In this document: in pieces, positions 1 to 8,148 of the stretch
How positions within the stretch are numbered: position 1 is the stretch's first letter
Layout: every line of letters starts with the position of its first letter
Origin: DASXAQ01 sp036406615
GTDB lineage: Bacteria > Actinomycetota > UBA4738
Direction: 5' to 3'
NCBI GenBank assembly: GCA_036406615.1
Contig: DASXAQ010000069.1
Span: 1 to 64,000 of the forward strand
Length of the DNA: 64,000 bases
Notes under the pieces: generated by a model
Seen by the model: only the letters and a program-made list of their open reading frames with translations
Database searches by the model: none
What the model was told of the DNA's origin: nothing
Made by a program: the position numbers and the translations under genes

Positions 1-165
1 CGGGTCGGGCCGGCGCGTCCCCTCCTTCCCGCGGAGGATCCCCTCCCCGCTCAAGTCGAAGAAACGGGGCAGTTCTCCGCAAGCCGGTAAACCTTGCCGT
101 CTTGGGCGGACGCTGTCAAATCCGGCACCTTGACCGGCGCATTCGCATGCCGACCGGCAACCGGG

Positions 166-1272
166 TCATTCGACCGTCGGTCGACCCTGGATGGCAGGCA
201 GGCCGGTGACCAGCCAGCTCTGGACGCGCCCGTCCGGGTTGTAGCCCCAGCCGGCGATCGTGGATCCATCGGCCGAGATCGAGATCGCGGTGTCCAGGTG
301 CCATCCGTCGAGCCCGGTGACGCCCAGGCCCTGCAGGTAGCTCTGGAGCGGGATCATCCCGGTGGCGCCCGCCCACAGGAACGCCTTTCGGAGGGCCGCG
401 CCGCTGAACCCCACGACGATCTTCCCGTCGTCGGTGACGCTCAGGGCCGAAGCGATCGCGAGGACTCCGCCGCCGGGGAGCTTCCCGAGCAGCTGGGGGC
501 CGCGTGCCTGCGTCCAGCGATAGGCCTGGTTGTGCACGGCGCCGGGACCGGCCTCACCGCCCACCACGACGGAGCCGTCCGCCGTGACCGCCTCGGCGCT
601 GCCGACGAACGGGCCCGTCGGCGAGAGCAGGCTCTCTGCCCCGTCGACCCACCGGGCCCCACGACGGGCACCGTCCGTCGCGTCGTCCCATCCGACGATG
701 ACCGAGCCGTCGGCGTCGACGTCGTTCGCTCGGCTGGCCTGGTCGTCCAGGCTTCCGAGGCTCTGGATGCCGGAGGCCCGAGTCCACTCGAATGCAGTTG
801 CGTCGCAATCATTCCAGCCGAGGCCGACCACGCTGGACCCCCCGTCGGCGACCGCGTAGGCGTTGCTGAGCGCCGGGCAGCCCTCCGATCCCGGATACCC
901 ACCCAGGCTCCGCCACGTCCCCGACCGGTAGATCGCCGCCGTCACGTGCCCGTGCGAGAAGACGTCCCCGACGATCGTTGAGCCGTCGCGCGAGACCGAC
1001 ACCTGACCCCCCGCGGCGCCCAGGAACCGCGTTCCGCGCGCCGGGGTCCATTCGAACGCGTTTCGTCCGTAGATGTCGTCGCCGACCAGGATGGAGCCGT
1101 CGGCACTCATGCTGAGGACGTTGGAGTCGAGGGGACCGATCGCGGTGAACGTGGGGGCCGACGCCACTCGTCGCGATGGCCAGGTGGCGGCGCGGGCGGC
1201 TGCCGGCGAGATCGCCAGCAGCAGCATGGCGACGGCCGGAAGCGCCATGGCGGCACGGCGGACGGTTCGCAT
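166..1272 (-). CDS. Secreted HAF-repeat protein
   Basis: Predicted exported protein of 368 residues with no enzymatic motif. A signal peptide (about residues 1-28: arginines, an Ala/Leu run, then an Ala-X-Ala site) is followed by seven copies of a short motif of the form (S/A)DGSxxVG, for example SADGSILVG, DADGSVIVG and SADGSTIAG, spaced about 45 residues apart. This is the pattern of the HAF or probable extracellular repeat family, whose fold is thought to be propeller-like. The start at 1272 is preferred because a GAGGGGG ribosome site lies about 9 bases upstream; an in-frame ATG 18 bases further up has none. The gene stands alone, divergent from the YjbR-like gene. Its role is unknown; a cell-surface or secreted binding protein is only a guess. 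Confidence 0.8.
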   Translation of the reverse strand: MRTVRRAAMALPAVAMLLLAISPAAARAATWPSRRVASAPTFTAIGPLDSNVLSMSADGSILVGDDIYGRNAFEWTPARGTRFLGAAGGQVSVSRDGSTIVGDVFSHGHVTAAIYRSGTWRSLGGYPGSEGCPALSNAYAVADGGSSVVGLGWNDCDATAFEWTRASGIQSLGSLDDQASRANDVDADGSVIVGWDDATDGARRGARWVDGAESLLSPTGPFVGSAEAVTADGSVVVGGEAGPGAVHNQAYRWTQARGPQLLGKLPGGGVLAIASALSVTDDGKIVVGFSGAALRKAFLWAGATGMIPLQSYLQGLGVTGLDGWHLDTAISISADGSTIAGWGYNPDGRVQSWLVTGLPAIQGRPTVE

Positions 1273-1314
1273 CGGTGCATTCCCCCTCATAGGATCGATG
1301 TCGGCGCCCCACGA

Positions 1315-1320
1315 TACGTT
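1315..1320 (+). promoter_or_regulatory. Candidate -10 box of a leaderless gene
   Basis: TACGTT lies 9 bases before the ATG at 1330 and there is no purine-rich ribosome site, so transcription would begin almost at the start codon. Confidence 0.35.
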
Positions 1321-1329
1321 CGCGGGACG

Positions 1330-1674
1330 ATGACCACCATCGAGGCGGTCCGCGAGCTCGCCCTGAGCCTCCCGCGGTCGTACGAGGTCCTGGTCCGCGA
1401 CCGCGTGAAGTTCCGCGTGGGCCGGATCGTCTACCTCGCGTTCTCCCGCGACGAGACGTTGATGGGATTCGCGTTCCCCAAAGAGGAGCGCGAGGGGCTG
1501 GTCGCCTCCGCGCCGGACACGTTCATGCTCCCCAAGCCCTCGGAGATGCGATGGCACTGGACGGTGGTTCGCCTCGCTGCCATCGACGACGAGCAGATGC
1601 GAGAGCTCGTCATCGATGCTTGGCGCATGGTGGTGCCGAAGCGTGTGGCCGCTGAGCACCTCGGAGAGCCCTGA
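1330..1674 (+). CDS. MmcQ/YjbR family protein
   Basis: A 114-residue protein of the MmcQ/YjbR fold, a small double-wing-like domain often called DNA-binding although its biochemical role is poorly established. Supporting features are the N-terminal helix (EAVRELALSLP), the strand pair around VKFRVGRIVYLAFS, and the conserved tail HWTVVRLAAIDDEQMRELVIDAW. The length matches single-domain members. It is transcribed alone between the HAF-repeat gene and the convergent tmRNA gene. A TACGTT box 9 bases before the ATG and the lack of a ribosome site suggest a leaderless message. Family assignment is good; function is not known. Confidence 0.85.
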   Translation: MTTIEAVRELALSLPRSYEVLVRDRVKFRVGRIVYLAFSRDETLMGFAFPKEEREGLVASAPDTFMLPKPSEMRWHWTVVRLAAIDDEQMRELVIDAWRMVVPKRVAAEHLGEP

Positions 1675-1705
1675 GCGGATCCGCGGTGGTCGGAGGCCTT
1701 CCTGT

Positions 1706-2061
1706 TGGTGGAGGTGGGGGGAATCGAACCCCCGTCCTCGAGCGACCAACCGGGTCTTCTACGGGCGTAGCCGTCGGTTGAAGTCTCGCCTCGAGGCTCC
1801 CAACGGCGGAGGACCTCTCGGCCAGCCCGGCTTCGATGTCCGTCGGCGGCCACCTGGCGAAACCGCCGACGTGAGCCTGCTCACGACGCCCGGCCCGCGG
1901 AGGCAGGCGCCCCGCGGCGGACGGCTACCTAGGGTTGACTAGGCAGCGAGCGCCAGTTCAGAGTTGGCACTTGTTCGTTTCCGGCTTTTAACGAGGCATC
2001 CGGAGACCTCGGCCCGCTTCTCCCGGCTGGAACCCACCCGAGTCGAAGCCTGTGCACCCCC
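1706..2061 (-). ncRNA. ssrA: tmRNA (transfer-messenger RNA)
   Basis: Rescues stalled ribosomes by acting as a tRNA and then as a short message that adds a degradation tag; SmpB is its partner and is encoded just upstream. On the minus strand the 5' end reads GGGGGTGCACAGGCTTCGAC and the 3' end is a T-arm-like GGTTCGATTCC followed by CACCTCCACCA, with CCA encoded at 1706-1708. GGGGGTG pairs with CACCTCC to give a 7-bp acceptor stem with one G-U. The tag frame at 1968-1939 reads ANSELALAA then TAG, ending in the usual ALAA proteolysis signal. The length of about 356 bases is normal for a one-piece tmRNA. Confidence 0.95.
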
Positions 2062-2143
2062 GTATGCAGTTGTCAGCCTCCCAAGTATAGGAGGGCCCGC
2101 TGGGGCCACCGCCGCCGAAGGTAACCCCCGCCGACGACGTGGC

Positions 2144-2638
2144 TCAGCGCGAGCGCTCGCGGCGGGCGCCGAGCGCGCGCTCGATCTCGCGGTCGTGCTC
2201 GCGCCGCGCGATGGACTGACGCTTCTCGAATTGGCGCTTGCCTCGGGCCAGGCCGATCTCCATCTTGGCCAGTCCGCGCGTGAAGTAGATCCGCAGCGGC
2301 ACCAGGGTCAGCCCGCGCTCGGCCGTCTTGCCGATCAGCCGGCGGATCTCCTCGCGGTGCAGCAGGAGCTTTCGCGGGCGCTTCGGGTCGTAGCGGCGCT
2401 GGTCGGCCATCTCGTAGGGGGGGATGTGCAGGTTCTCAACCCAGACGGCCTCGCCCGCGTCGTCGACCCGCGCGAAGGCGTCGGAGATCGAGGCCCGGCC
2501 GGCGCGCAGCGACTTCACCTCGGGGCCGCTCAGGACCATGCCGGCCTCGAACGTCTCCTCGATGGCGTAGTCGTGGCGCGCGCGACGGTTGGTCGCCACC
2601 GTTCGGTCGCCGGGGCGGGCCGGCCGCCCGCCGTCCAC
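2144..2638 (-). CDS. smpB: tmRNA-binding protein SmpB
   Basis: Small OB-fold protein that binds the tRNA-like end of tmRNA and guides it into the A site of stalled ribosomes. Recognised by the N-terminal motif RRARHDYAIEETFEAGMVLSG, by GPEVKSLRAGRASISDAF, and by the basic tail with KRQFEKRQSI and REHDREIERAL that becomes helical in the decoding centre. Length 164 residues, usual for the family with a short N-terminal extension. Its start directly abuts the ftsX stop at 2639, so it is translated from the ftsE-ftsX-smpB transcript, and the tmRNA gene follows 82 bases downstream. This ftsE-ftsX-smpB order is also found in mycobacteria. Confidence 0.97.
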   Translation of the reverse strand: MDGGRPARPGDRTVATNRRARHDYAIEETFEAGMVLSGPEVKSLRAGRASISDAFARVDDAGEAVWVENLHIPPYEMADQRRYDPKRPRKLLLHREEIRRLIGKTAERGLTLVPLRIYFTRGLAKMEIGLARGKRQFEKRQSIARREHDREIERALGARRERSR

Positions 2639-3517
2639 CTAGACCTCGAGGAACTTGCGCGTGGCCAGCAGACTCGCCGCCACGGAGACGAGCACGGACG
2701 CGACCAGCAGGAACGGCACCGTGTACAGGATGTCCCGGGTGCTGATCAGCGGCAGGAACCCCACGTTGTTGTGCAGCGGGTCGATGAACCACGCCTTCAT
2801 GATGAACAGCGCCGCGATCGCCGCGGCCGCGCCGAGCATGCCCTCGATGATCCCTTCGAGCAGGAACGGGACGCGGATCGTCCAGTTCGTCGCGCCGACG
2901 AGCCGCATCACACCGATCTCGCGACGGCGGGCGAACACGGCCATGCGGACCGTGTTGCCGATCAGCGCCGCGGCGGAGATGAGCATGATGACCGCCACGG
3001 CCAGCATCCCGACGCGGAAGATCCGAGTGACCGCGAACAGCCGGTTGTACAGCTGCTGGTTGTCGACAATCTTGTCGATGCCGGGCTGGCCGACCAGCTG
3101 CTGGCTGACGACGGCGAACTGTTGCGGGTCTTTGAGCTTGACTCGGAACGACGCCGGCAGGGCGTCGGGAGACACGTTTTCGACCAGCGCCGGCTGGTTC
3201 GCGAAGATCTCCTTGAACCGCGCGTAGGCCTCGGCCTTCGACTCGTAGCCCACGGTCGCGACCTGCGGCATCCGCTGGATCATCTGCTGCAGATTCTGCT
3301 GCTGCGCAGGACTGATCGTGTCCTGCAGGTAGATCGAGACCTCGACGTTCGCCTCGGTCGAGGCCACGACCAGGTTCACCTCCTGGCGAACCAGCAGGAA
3401 CCCGCCGAGCAGGAACAGTGCAACGAACGCCGTGGACACGGCGGCGAACAGCACCAACCCGTTTCGCCGCAGGGCCTGGAACGTCTCCCGGAGGAAGTAG
3501 CGGGGGCTACGCGCCAT
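2639..3517 (-). CDS. ftsX: Cell division ABC permease FtsX
   Basis: Membrane subunit of FtsEX, which couples ATP hydrolysis by FtsE to activation of peptidoglycan hydrolases at the septum. The 292 residues have the FtsX layout: a basic cytoplasmic N-terminus (PRYFLRETFQALRRNG), a first membrane segment (about 20-42), an extracellular domain rich in Gln and Pro (about 45-165), then three more membrane segments (for example AVAVIMLISAAALIGNTV and VPFLLVASVLVSVAASLL). The loop RREIGVMRLVGATNWTIR after the second segment is the coupling region characteristic of FtsX. The start overlaps the end of ftsE by 11 bases, indicating translational coupling. Confidence 0.95.
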   Translation of the reverse strand: MARSPRYFLRETFQALRRNGLVLFAAVSTAFVALFLLGGFLLVRQEVNLVVASTEANVEVSIYLQDTISPAQQQNLQQMIQRMPQVATVGYESKAEAYARFKEIFANQPALVENVSPDALPASFRVKLKDPQQFAVVSQQLVGQPGIDKIVDNQQLYNRLFAVTRIFRVGMLAVAVIMLISAAALIGNTVRMAVFARRREIGVMRLVGATNWTIRVPFLLEGIIEGMLGAAAAIAALFIMKAWFIDPLHNNVGFLPLISTRDILYTVPFLLVASVLVSVAASLLATRKFLEV

Positions 3518-4193
3518 ACCCGTACACCCCCCGAGCCTGGTCGCGGACGACCTTGCCGTCCATGAGCTCGATCACGCGGCGCCGCATCGCGTCGACGATC
3601 GCGTTGTCGTGCGTGGCCATCAGCACCGTGGTGCCGGTGCGGTTGATGCGGTCGAGCAGCTTCATGATGTCGACCGAGGTGGACGGGTCGAGGTTCCCCG
3701 TCGGCTCGTCGGCCAGCAGGATCAGCGGCCGGCTCACGAACGCGCGCGCGATCGACACGCGCTGCTGCTCGCCGCCGGAGAGCTCGTTGGGGAAGTTGCT
3801 CAGCTTGTCCCCCAGCCCGACCAGCTCCAGGATCTCGGGCACGCGCGCCTCGATCACGTGCCGGGGACGGCCGATCACCTCCAGCGCGAAGGCCACGTTG
3901 TCGTAGACGGTCTTGTCCGGCAGCAGCTTGAAGTCCTGGAAGATCGTGCCGATGTTGCGGCGCAGATAGGGCACCTTCCAGTTGGGGAGGTTGCCGATGT
4001 TCTTGCCGGCGACGTAGATCTCGCCGCTGCTCGGCTGCTCCTCGCGGATCAACAGGCTGATCAGCGTGGACTTGCCGGAGCCGGACGGTCCGACGACGAA
4101 CACGAACTCGCCCTTGGTGACCTCGATCGAGACGTCGTCGAGGGCCGTGACCGTGTCCTTGTAGACCTTGTGAACGTGGTCGAGCTTGATCAT
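3507..4193 (-). CDS. ftsE: Cell division ATP-binding protein FtsE
   Basis: Cytoplasmic ATPase partner of FtsX. The 228 residues carry Walker A GPSGSGKST at 35-43, the Q-loop (TIFQDFKLL), the signature LSGGEQQR, Walker B LILLADEPTGNLD and the H-loop ATHD, with the short single-domain length of FtsE. A much longer open frame continues upstream to 6554, but it runs antisense to a membrane protein gene. The ATG at 4193 is chosen because it gives the family N-terminus MIKLDHVHKVY and is preceded by GGAAGG at a suitable distance. First gene of ftsE-ftsX-smpB, sharing a 141-base divergent promoter region with the gene at 4335. Confidence 0.96.
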   Translation of the reverse strand: MIKLDHVHKVYKDTVTALDDVSIEVTKGEFVFVVGPSGSGKSTLISLLIREEQPSSGEIYVAGKNIGNLPNWKVPYLRRNIGTIFQDFKLLPDKTVYDNVAFALEVIGRPRHVIEARVPEILELVGLGDKLSNFPNELSGGEQQRVSIARAFVSRPLILLADEPTGNLDPSTSVDIMKLLDRINRTGTTVLMATHDNAIVDAMRRRVIELMDGKVVRDQARGVYGYGA

Positions 4194-4317
4194 GGGGAAC
4201 CTTCCATCGTGGATTGGCGCCGCGTGGCGGGTACAGGGTAGCAAAGCCTTGATCGGCATGGAACCAACGCCACCAAAGCGCCACCCGGCGGGCGGCGCCC
4301 CTGACCTGCGCCTTCGG

Positions 4318-4323
4318 TAGAAT
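4318..4323 (+). promoter_or_regulatory. Candidate -10 box of a leaderless gene
   Basis: TAGAAT lies 11 bases before the ATG at 4335; no ribosome-binding sequence intervenes and no good -35 box is visible. Confidence 0.4.
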
Positions 4324-4334
4324 CCGCTCTCCCG

Positions 4335-6947
4335 ATGAACACCCGGCAGAACGCGCCCGCGCCCGCGGCGGCCCCCTCCGGCGTGCGCGAGAACGGCACG
4401 CGCCGCCCTCGCCGCCGCCGTGTCATCGCCATCGCGCTGGCGGGACCCACGCTGATCGTGGTGTCCGTGCTGGTCGTCATGCACGGGTTCTGGCTGTTCC
4501 CCCGTCTCACGAACCAGCAGCTCGACCTGCTGTCGTTCTGGCTCCCCCGCTGGTGCGCCATGGGCAAGACGGTCGCCGCGGGGCACATCCCCACGTGGCT
4601 GCCGAACCAGTTCGGCGGCGTGCCGTTCGCCTCCGACCCGCAGTCGGGGTGGCTCTACGCGCCGGTGATGCTGCTGTTCGGCACCATGCCGTGCGCGACC
4701 GCGTTCGGCTGGCTCATCGCGCTGCAGCCGGCGCTGGCGGGGCTCGGGCTCTACGCGTTCTTCCGCAACGAAGGGACCGGCCGCGTCGCCGCCACCGCGG
4801 GCGGGCTGACGCTGGGGCTGGCGATGGCGGGCTCGCAGGTGGCGCTGTCCATGCCGTTCTCGGGCATGCTCACGTGGACGGCGATCGCGCTGGCCGGCGC
4901 CTCGGGGTTCCTGCACGCGCGCACGCGCGCCGGACACGTCGGATGGCTCGCGTTCACCGGCTTCGCCTGGTCGCAGATCGCGGCCGCTCACCTGACGAAC
5001 GGGCTGCTGTTCGGCTCGGCCACGGTCGGGCTGTACGTCGTGGCACGGCTGGCCACCGAGATCCGGGCCGGGCGGCGAACGTTCCGGGTGGCCGGAGCCG
5101 AAGCCCTGGGGATGGCCGTCGCGCTGCCGGTCCTGGGCGCGGCCGTCCTGGTGCCTCGGCTCGCCCTGCTGCCGCGAACGTCGATCGGCCACGGCTACGT
5201 CGCGCTCGGGGCGCTGACGCAGCAGCTGTCGCACCTGGGGTCGGTGCCGCCGTCGGCCCTGTACCCGCTCAACGTGCACGGCATCGGTCCGTGGTGGGGC
5301 ACCGCGTTCGCGCGAGGGCCGGGGGGCTACATCGGCGCGCTGGCGATCCTGCTGCTGCCCATGGCGTTTCTCCACCGGCGCTGGCGGCTGCCGGCGATCG
5401 GCTTCGCGCTGCTCGGGTTCCTCGGGTGGCTGGCCAACCTGGACGGGCTGATCCGCTCGGGGCCGATCCGCGAGTTCGCCATCCAGCACGGGCTGGGAGA
5501 GCTGTGGCTGCGCTCGCCGTACCGCTTCCGGTACCTGCTGGTGCTGTCGCTGGCCGTCCTGGCGGGATACGGGCTCCAGGCCTGGTTGGACACGGCGAAG
5601 GCCATGGATCGCCGGGCGCTCGCGAGACGCGCCCTGTGGTTCGTTCCCGGCATCGTGGTGTTCGTCGTGGCGCCGCTCATGGCGGGCGCGAGCGCCGGCC
5701 ACTACGTCCTGTTCGCGATCGGGGCGGCGCTCCTGATCCCGCTGCTGGTGCTCGCGGCATCCGGGCGCGGGTGGGCCGCGACCGCGATTCCCGTCGCGGT
5801 CGCCGTGGAGCTGGTGATTGCCGGGCTGGCCGGGCAGACCGGGCCCATCCCCGTCGTGTCCGCCGACAACCCGCAGCAGCCGTCGTCGCCCGGCCTGGGC
5901 GTGTCGTTCCCGACGTTCCACGATCCGTGGATCCCGCCGTCGGAGCTCACGGTGCCTGGGCCGATCGGGCGCACGATGCTCGAGTCCGTGTCCGACCACG
6001 GACGCTTCGTCTCCTACTCGCCGAAGATCGCGCGCGGCAGCATCCGCGGGTTCCTCTTGCACCAGACGCCGGGAGTGCTCCCCGCCTATGCGAACGACCG
6101 CGCGACGCTGCTCGGCCTCGACGACGTCCAGGGCTACTCTCCCGTACAGCTGTTCCGGTACTGGGAGCTGGTGCGCCGCGTCGACACGGCGGCGCCGATC
6201 TACTACAACTCCTCGACGTTGCAGGCCATCCCGCCGCAAGTGTTGAAGCTGTTCGGCATCGAGTGGATCGTCCAGCCGAGCGCCAGCCCCGCGCCTCCCA
6301 ACGCGGCCGCCGTGACGACGGAGGGCAGCTGGACGCTGTACCAGTACCTGCCGTGGGAGTCTCGGGCGTCGGTGGTCGGGCAATGGAGCCGGGTGATGCC
6401 CCCGGAGCAGGCACTTGAAGAGGTGGTACGGCCCGGGTTCGATCCGGCCAGGTTCGCCGTGATCGAGCGGCCGGTGACGGTGAACGGCCGGCCGATCGCG
6501 CCCCCGCAACCCCCCATATTCGGCCTTCCACCCGGCACGCAGCCGTACCAGCAACCGATCGGATCGGCCACGTATACCGAGCTTTCACCCGAGCACGTCC
6601 GGGTCCGGGTGACCTCGAGAGCGCCTGCGCTGCTTGTGGTTCGCAACCCGTGGGACACGAACTGGCACGCGACGGTCGACGGGAGGCCGGTGCCCCTGCA
6701 GGTGGCCGACTTCGTCATGCAGGGCGTCGGCGTGCCGGCGGGGACGCACACGGTGGAGCTGACGTACCGCGATCCCGCGGTCGCCTACGGCGTGTGGATC
6801 TCGGTCGGCGGGTACCTCGTCCTGCTGGTGCTCGGACTGGTGTGGCGCCGGCGCGACCGTCGCGGCTCCCCGGCCGACCCCGCCCCGGGCGGGATGGATC
6901 AGGGCGCCGGGAACGACGACTCCGCGATCGCGGCCGCCTCGCGGTAG
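4335..6947 (+). CDS. YfhO-like polytopic membrane protein
   Basis: An 870-residue protein with a basic cytoplasmic start, about a dozen membrane segments up to residue 500, a large extracytoplasmic domain (about 510-800), and one last membrane helix near the C-terminus followed by RRRDRR. This matches the YfhO family (GT-C-like membrane proteins proposed to modify lipid-linked glycans or teichoic acids). Typical features are the N-terminal motif QLDLLSFWLPRW, PNQFGGVPFASDPQSGWLYAP in the first loop, and a beta-rich end with RNPWDTNWHATVDGRPV and LTYRDP. It is divergent from ftsE and its last 49 bases overlap the convergent SIS gene. Enzymatic activity is not shown by sequence alone. Confidence 0.75.
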   Translation: MNTRQNAPAPAAAPSGVRENGTRRPRRRRVIAIALAGPTLIVVSVLVVMHGFWLFPRLTNQQLDLLSFWLPRWCAMGKTVAAGHIPTWLPNQFGGVPFASDPQSGWLYAPVMLLFGTMPCATAFGWLIALQPALAGLGLYAFFRNEGTGRVAATAGGLTLGLAMAGSQVALSMPFSGMLTWTAIALAGASGFLHARTRAGHVGWLAFTGFAWSQIAAAHLTNGLLFGSATVGLYVVARLATEIRAGRRTFRVAGAEALGMAVALPVLGAAVLVPRLALLPRTSIGHGYVALGALTQQLSHLGSVPPSALYPLNVHGIGPWWGTAFARGPGGYIGALAILLLPMAFLHRRWRLPAIGFALLGFLGWLANLDGLIRSGPIREFAIQHGLGELWLRSPYRFRYLLVLSLAVLAGYGLQAWLDTAKAMDRRALARRALWFVPGIVVFVVAPLMAGASAGHYVLFAIGAALLIPLLVLAASGRGWAATAIPVAVAVELVIAGLAGQTGPIPVVSADNPQQPSSPGLGVSFPTFHDPWIPPSELTVPGPIGRTMLESVSDHGRFVSYSPKIARGSIRGFLLHQTPGVLPAYANDRATLLGLDDVQGYSPVQLFRYWELVRRVDTAAPIYYNSSTLQAIPPQVLKLFGIEWIVQPSASPAPPNAAAVTTEGSWTLYQYLPWESRASVVGQWSRVMPPEQALEEVVRPGFDPARFAVIERPVTVNGRPIAPPQPPIFGLPPGTQPYQQPIGSATYTELSPEHVRVRVTSRAPALLVVRNPWDTNWHATVDGRPVPLQVADFVMQGVGVPAGTHTVELTYRDPAVAYGVWISVGGYLVLLVLGLVWRRRDRRGSPADPAPGGMDQGAGNDDSAIAAASR

Positions 6948-8089
6948 GGCGCCTCCTGGCGCCGAATCAGGTCCGGGTTCGTCCCGGCCGCGTGCGCCAG
7001 CTCCAGCGTGAGGAGTTGCAGCGCGACGGCCGAATGCAGGAACGATCCGAGGAGCGCGCTGAGCCCGGGCTCGCCCGCGAGGGCCGGGCCGTCGGGAGGG
7101 GCCGCGCCCACGATCCGGCCCGCCGAGGTGCGTTCGGCCGGCAGCAGCGGCTCCAGGACGGGATGCACGATGGCCGCCGTCCGGCAACCCACCCGGCGCG
7201 CGGCGTCCAGGACCTGCCCGGCCCGAGCGGCGCGACGATCGGCGCCCCCGCGCACGTCGGTCACCAGCGCCACGACGGCCGTGCGATCGTCGGCCGACAC
7301 CAGATGGCCGTGCAGATAGGTTTCCAGGTCGCGCGCGGTCGCCGGGAGCCGAACCCCCTCCTCGATCTTGAGCGCCAGCTCGCGCGCGGCGATTCGGTCG
7401 GCGCCGCTGCCGACCGTCACGATGTGCTCGACGCCGTGCAGCGCGCCGGCGACCGCGCGCGCTTCCTCCCACGCGCCCAGGGCGCGGTTGAGCGTCCACT
7501 CGGCCGCCGCCGCGTCGTTCGGCTGGCCGCTGAGCGACGCGGCGATCGCGCCGCCGGCAAGGATCGGCGAGACGTAGCCGACGGTGTGGCACCAGGATCG
7601 GTCGCGAAGCGGCGTCACCAGCACGTCGTCGACGATCTCGGCCGTGGACGCCTTCGGCGCCGCGGTCACGAGCGCGGTGGTCGCACCCCACCCTGAAAGT
7701 GCCTGCAGCGCAGCCTTCGTCGCGCGGGTCTCGCCTTCGTGGGAGACGCCGATGGCCGCGCCGCCGCGACGTTGATCCAGCATCGCTTCGAACGCCTGGC
7801 GCGATTCGACGGCAGCGTGGGGGATGCGGGCCGGCCCCGCGGCCCAGCGGATCTGCTCCGCGATGGCCATCGCGCCGTGCTCGCTGGTGCCGCACCCCAC
7901 GACCGAGGTCGGTGCCCCATCGGCGGTCGCCGCGCGAACGGCCTCCGCGATGGCATCGGCCGATTCCGTCTGCGCGAAGATCGGCGCCGCCAGCGACGGT
8001 TCCGCTTCGATCATCTCCTGCATCACCCACGGCGGCCCGTCGCGGAGCTCGGGGAACTCGTCGGTGTGCCAGTCGGCGTGGGGCGGCAT
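6899..8089 (-). CDS. SIS-domain (GlmS/AgaS-like) sugar-phosphate protein
   Basis: Cytoplasmic protein of 396 residues with two sugar isomerase (SIS) domains, as in the C-terminal half of glucosamine-6-phosphate synthase or AgaS-type deaminases. The first SIS domain (about 50-190) includes SVVGCGTSEHGAMA and the phosphate-sugar loop GVSHEGETRATKAAL; the second (about 215-390) includes VTVGSGADRIAARELALKIEE and YLHGHLV. There is no glutaminase domain, so it probably binds or isomerises an amino-sugar phosphate; the substrate is unknown. The ATG at 8089 is preferred over 8098 because a TAGGAT -10-like box overlaps the upper ATG and lies 7 bases before the lower one. The 3' end overlaps the convergent gene by 49 bases. 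Confidence 0.8.
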   Translation of the reverse strand: MPPHADWHTDEFPELRDGPPWVMQEMIEAEPSLAAPIFAQTESADAIAEAVRAATADGAPTSVVGCGTSEHGAMAIAEQIRWAAGPARIPHAAVESRQAFEAMLDQRRGGAAIGVSHEGETRATKAALQALSGWGATTALVTAAPKASTAEIVDDVLVTPLRDRSWCHTVGYVSPILAGGAIAASLSGQPNDAAAAEWTLNRALGAWEEARAVAGALHGVEHIVTVGSGADRIAARELALKIEEGVRLPATARDLETYLHGHLVSADDRTAVVALVTDVRGGADRRAARAGQVLDAARRVGCRTAAIVHPVLEPLLPAERTSAGRIVGAAPPDGPALAGEPGLSALLGSFLHSAVALQLLTLELAHAAGTNPDLIRRQEAPYREAAAIAESSFPAP

Positions 8090-8096
8090 GCCGCGC

Positions 8097-8102
8097 ATCC
8101 TA
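8097..8102 (-). promoter_or_regulatory. Candidate -10 box of a leaderless gene
   Basis: TAGGAT on the minus strand ends 7 bases before the ATG at 8089, with no ribosome site between. Confidence 0.35.
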
Positions 8103-8148
8103 CACAGCGCCCGGCGCGCGGCCGTGCTCGCGTGCCGAAACGCCCGGG

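Noticed and set aside
1..165. Short open frames at the left end of the window
   Set aside because: No motif, ribosome site or codon pattern supports them; I see nothing definable in these 165 bases.
3507..6554. A 1015-codon frame that would fuse a long N-terminus to FtsE
   Set aside because: The extra part is antisense to the YfhO-like gene; FtsE is complete from the ATG at 4193 with its own ribosome site.
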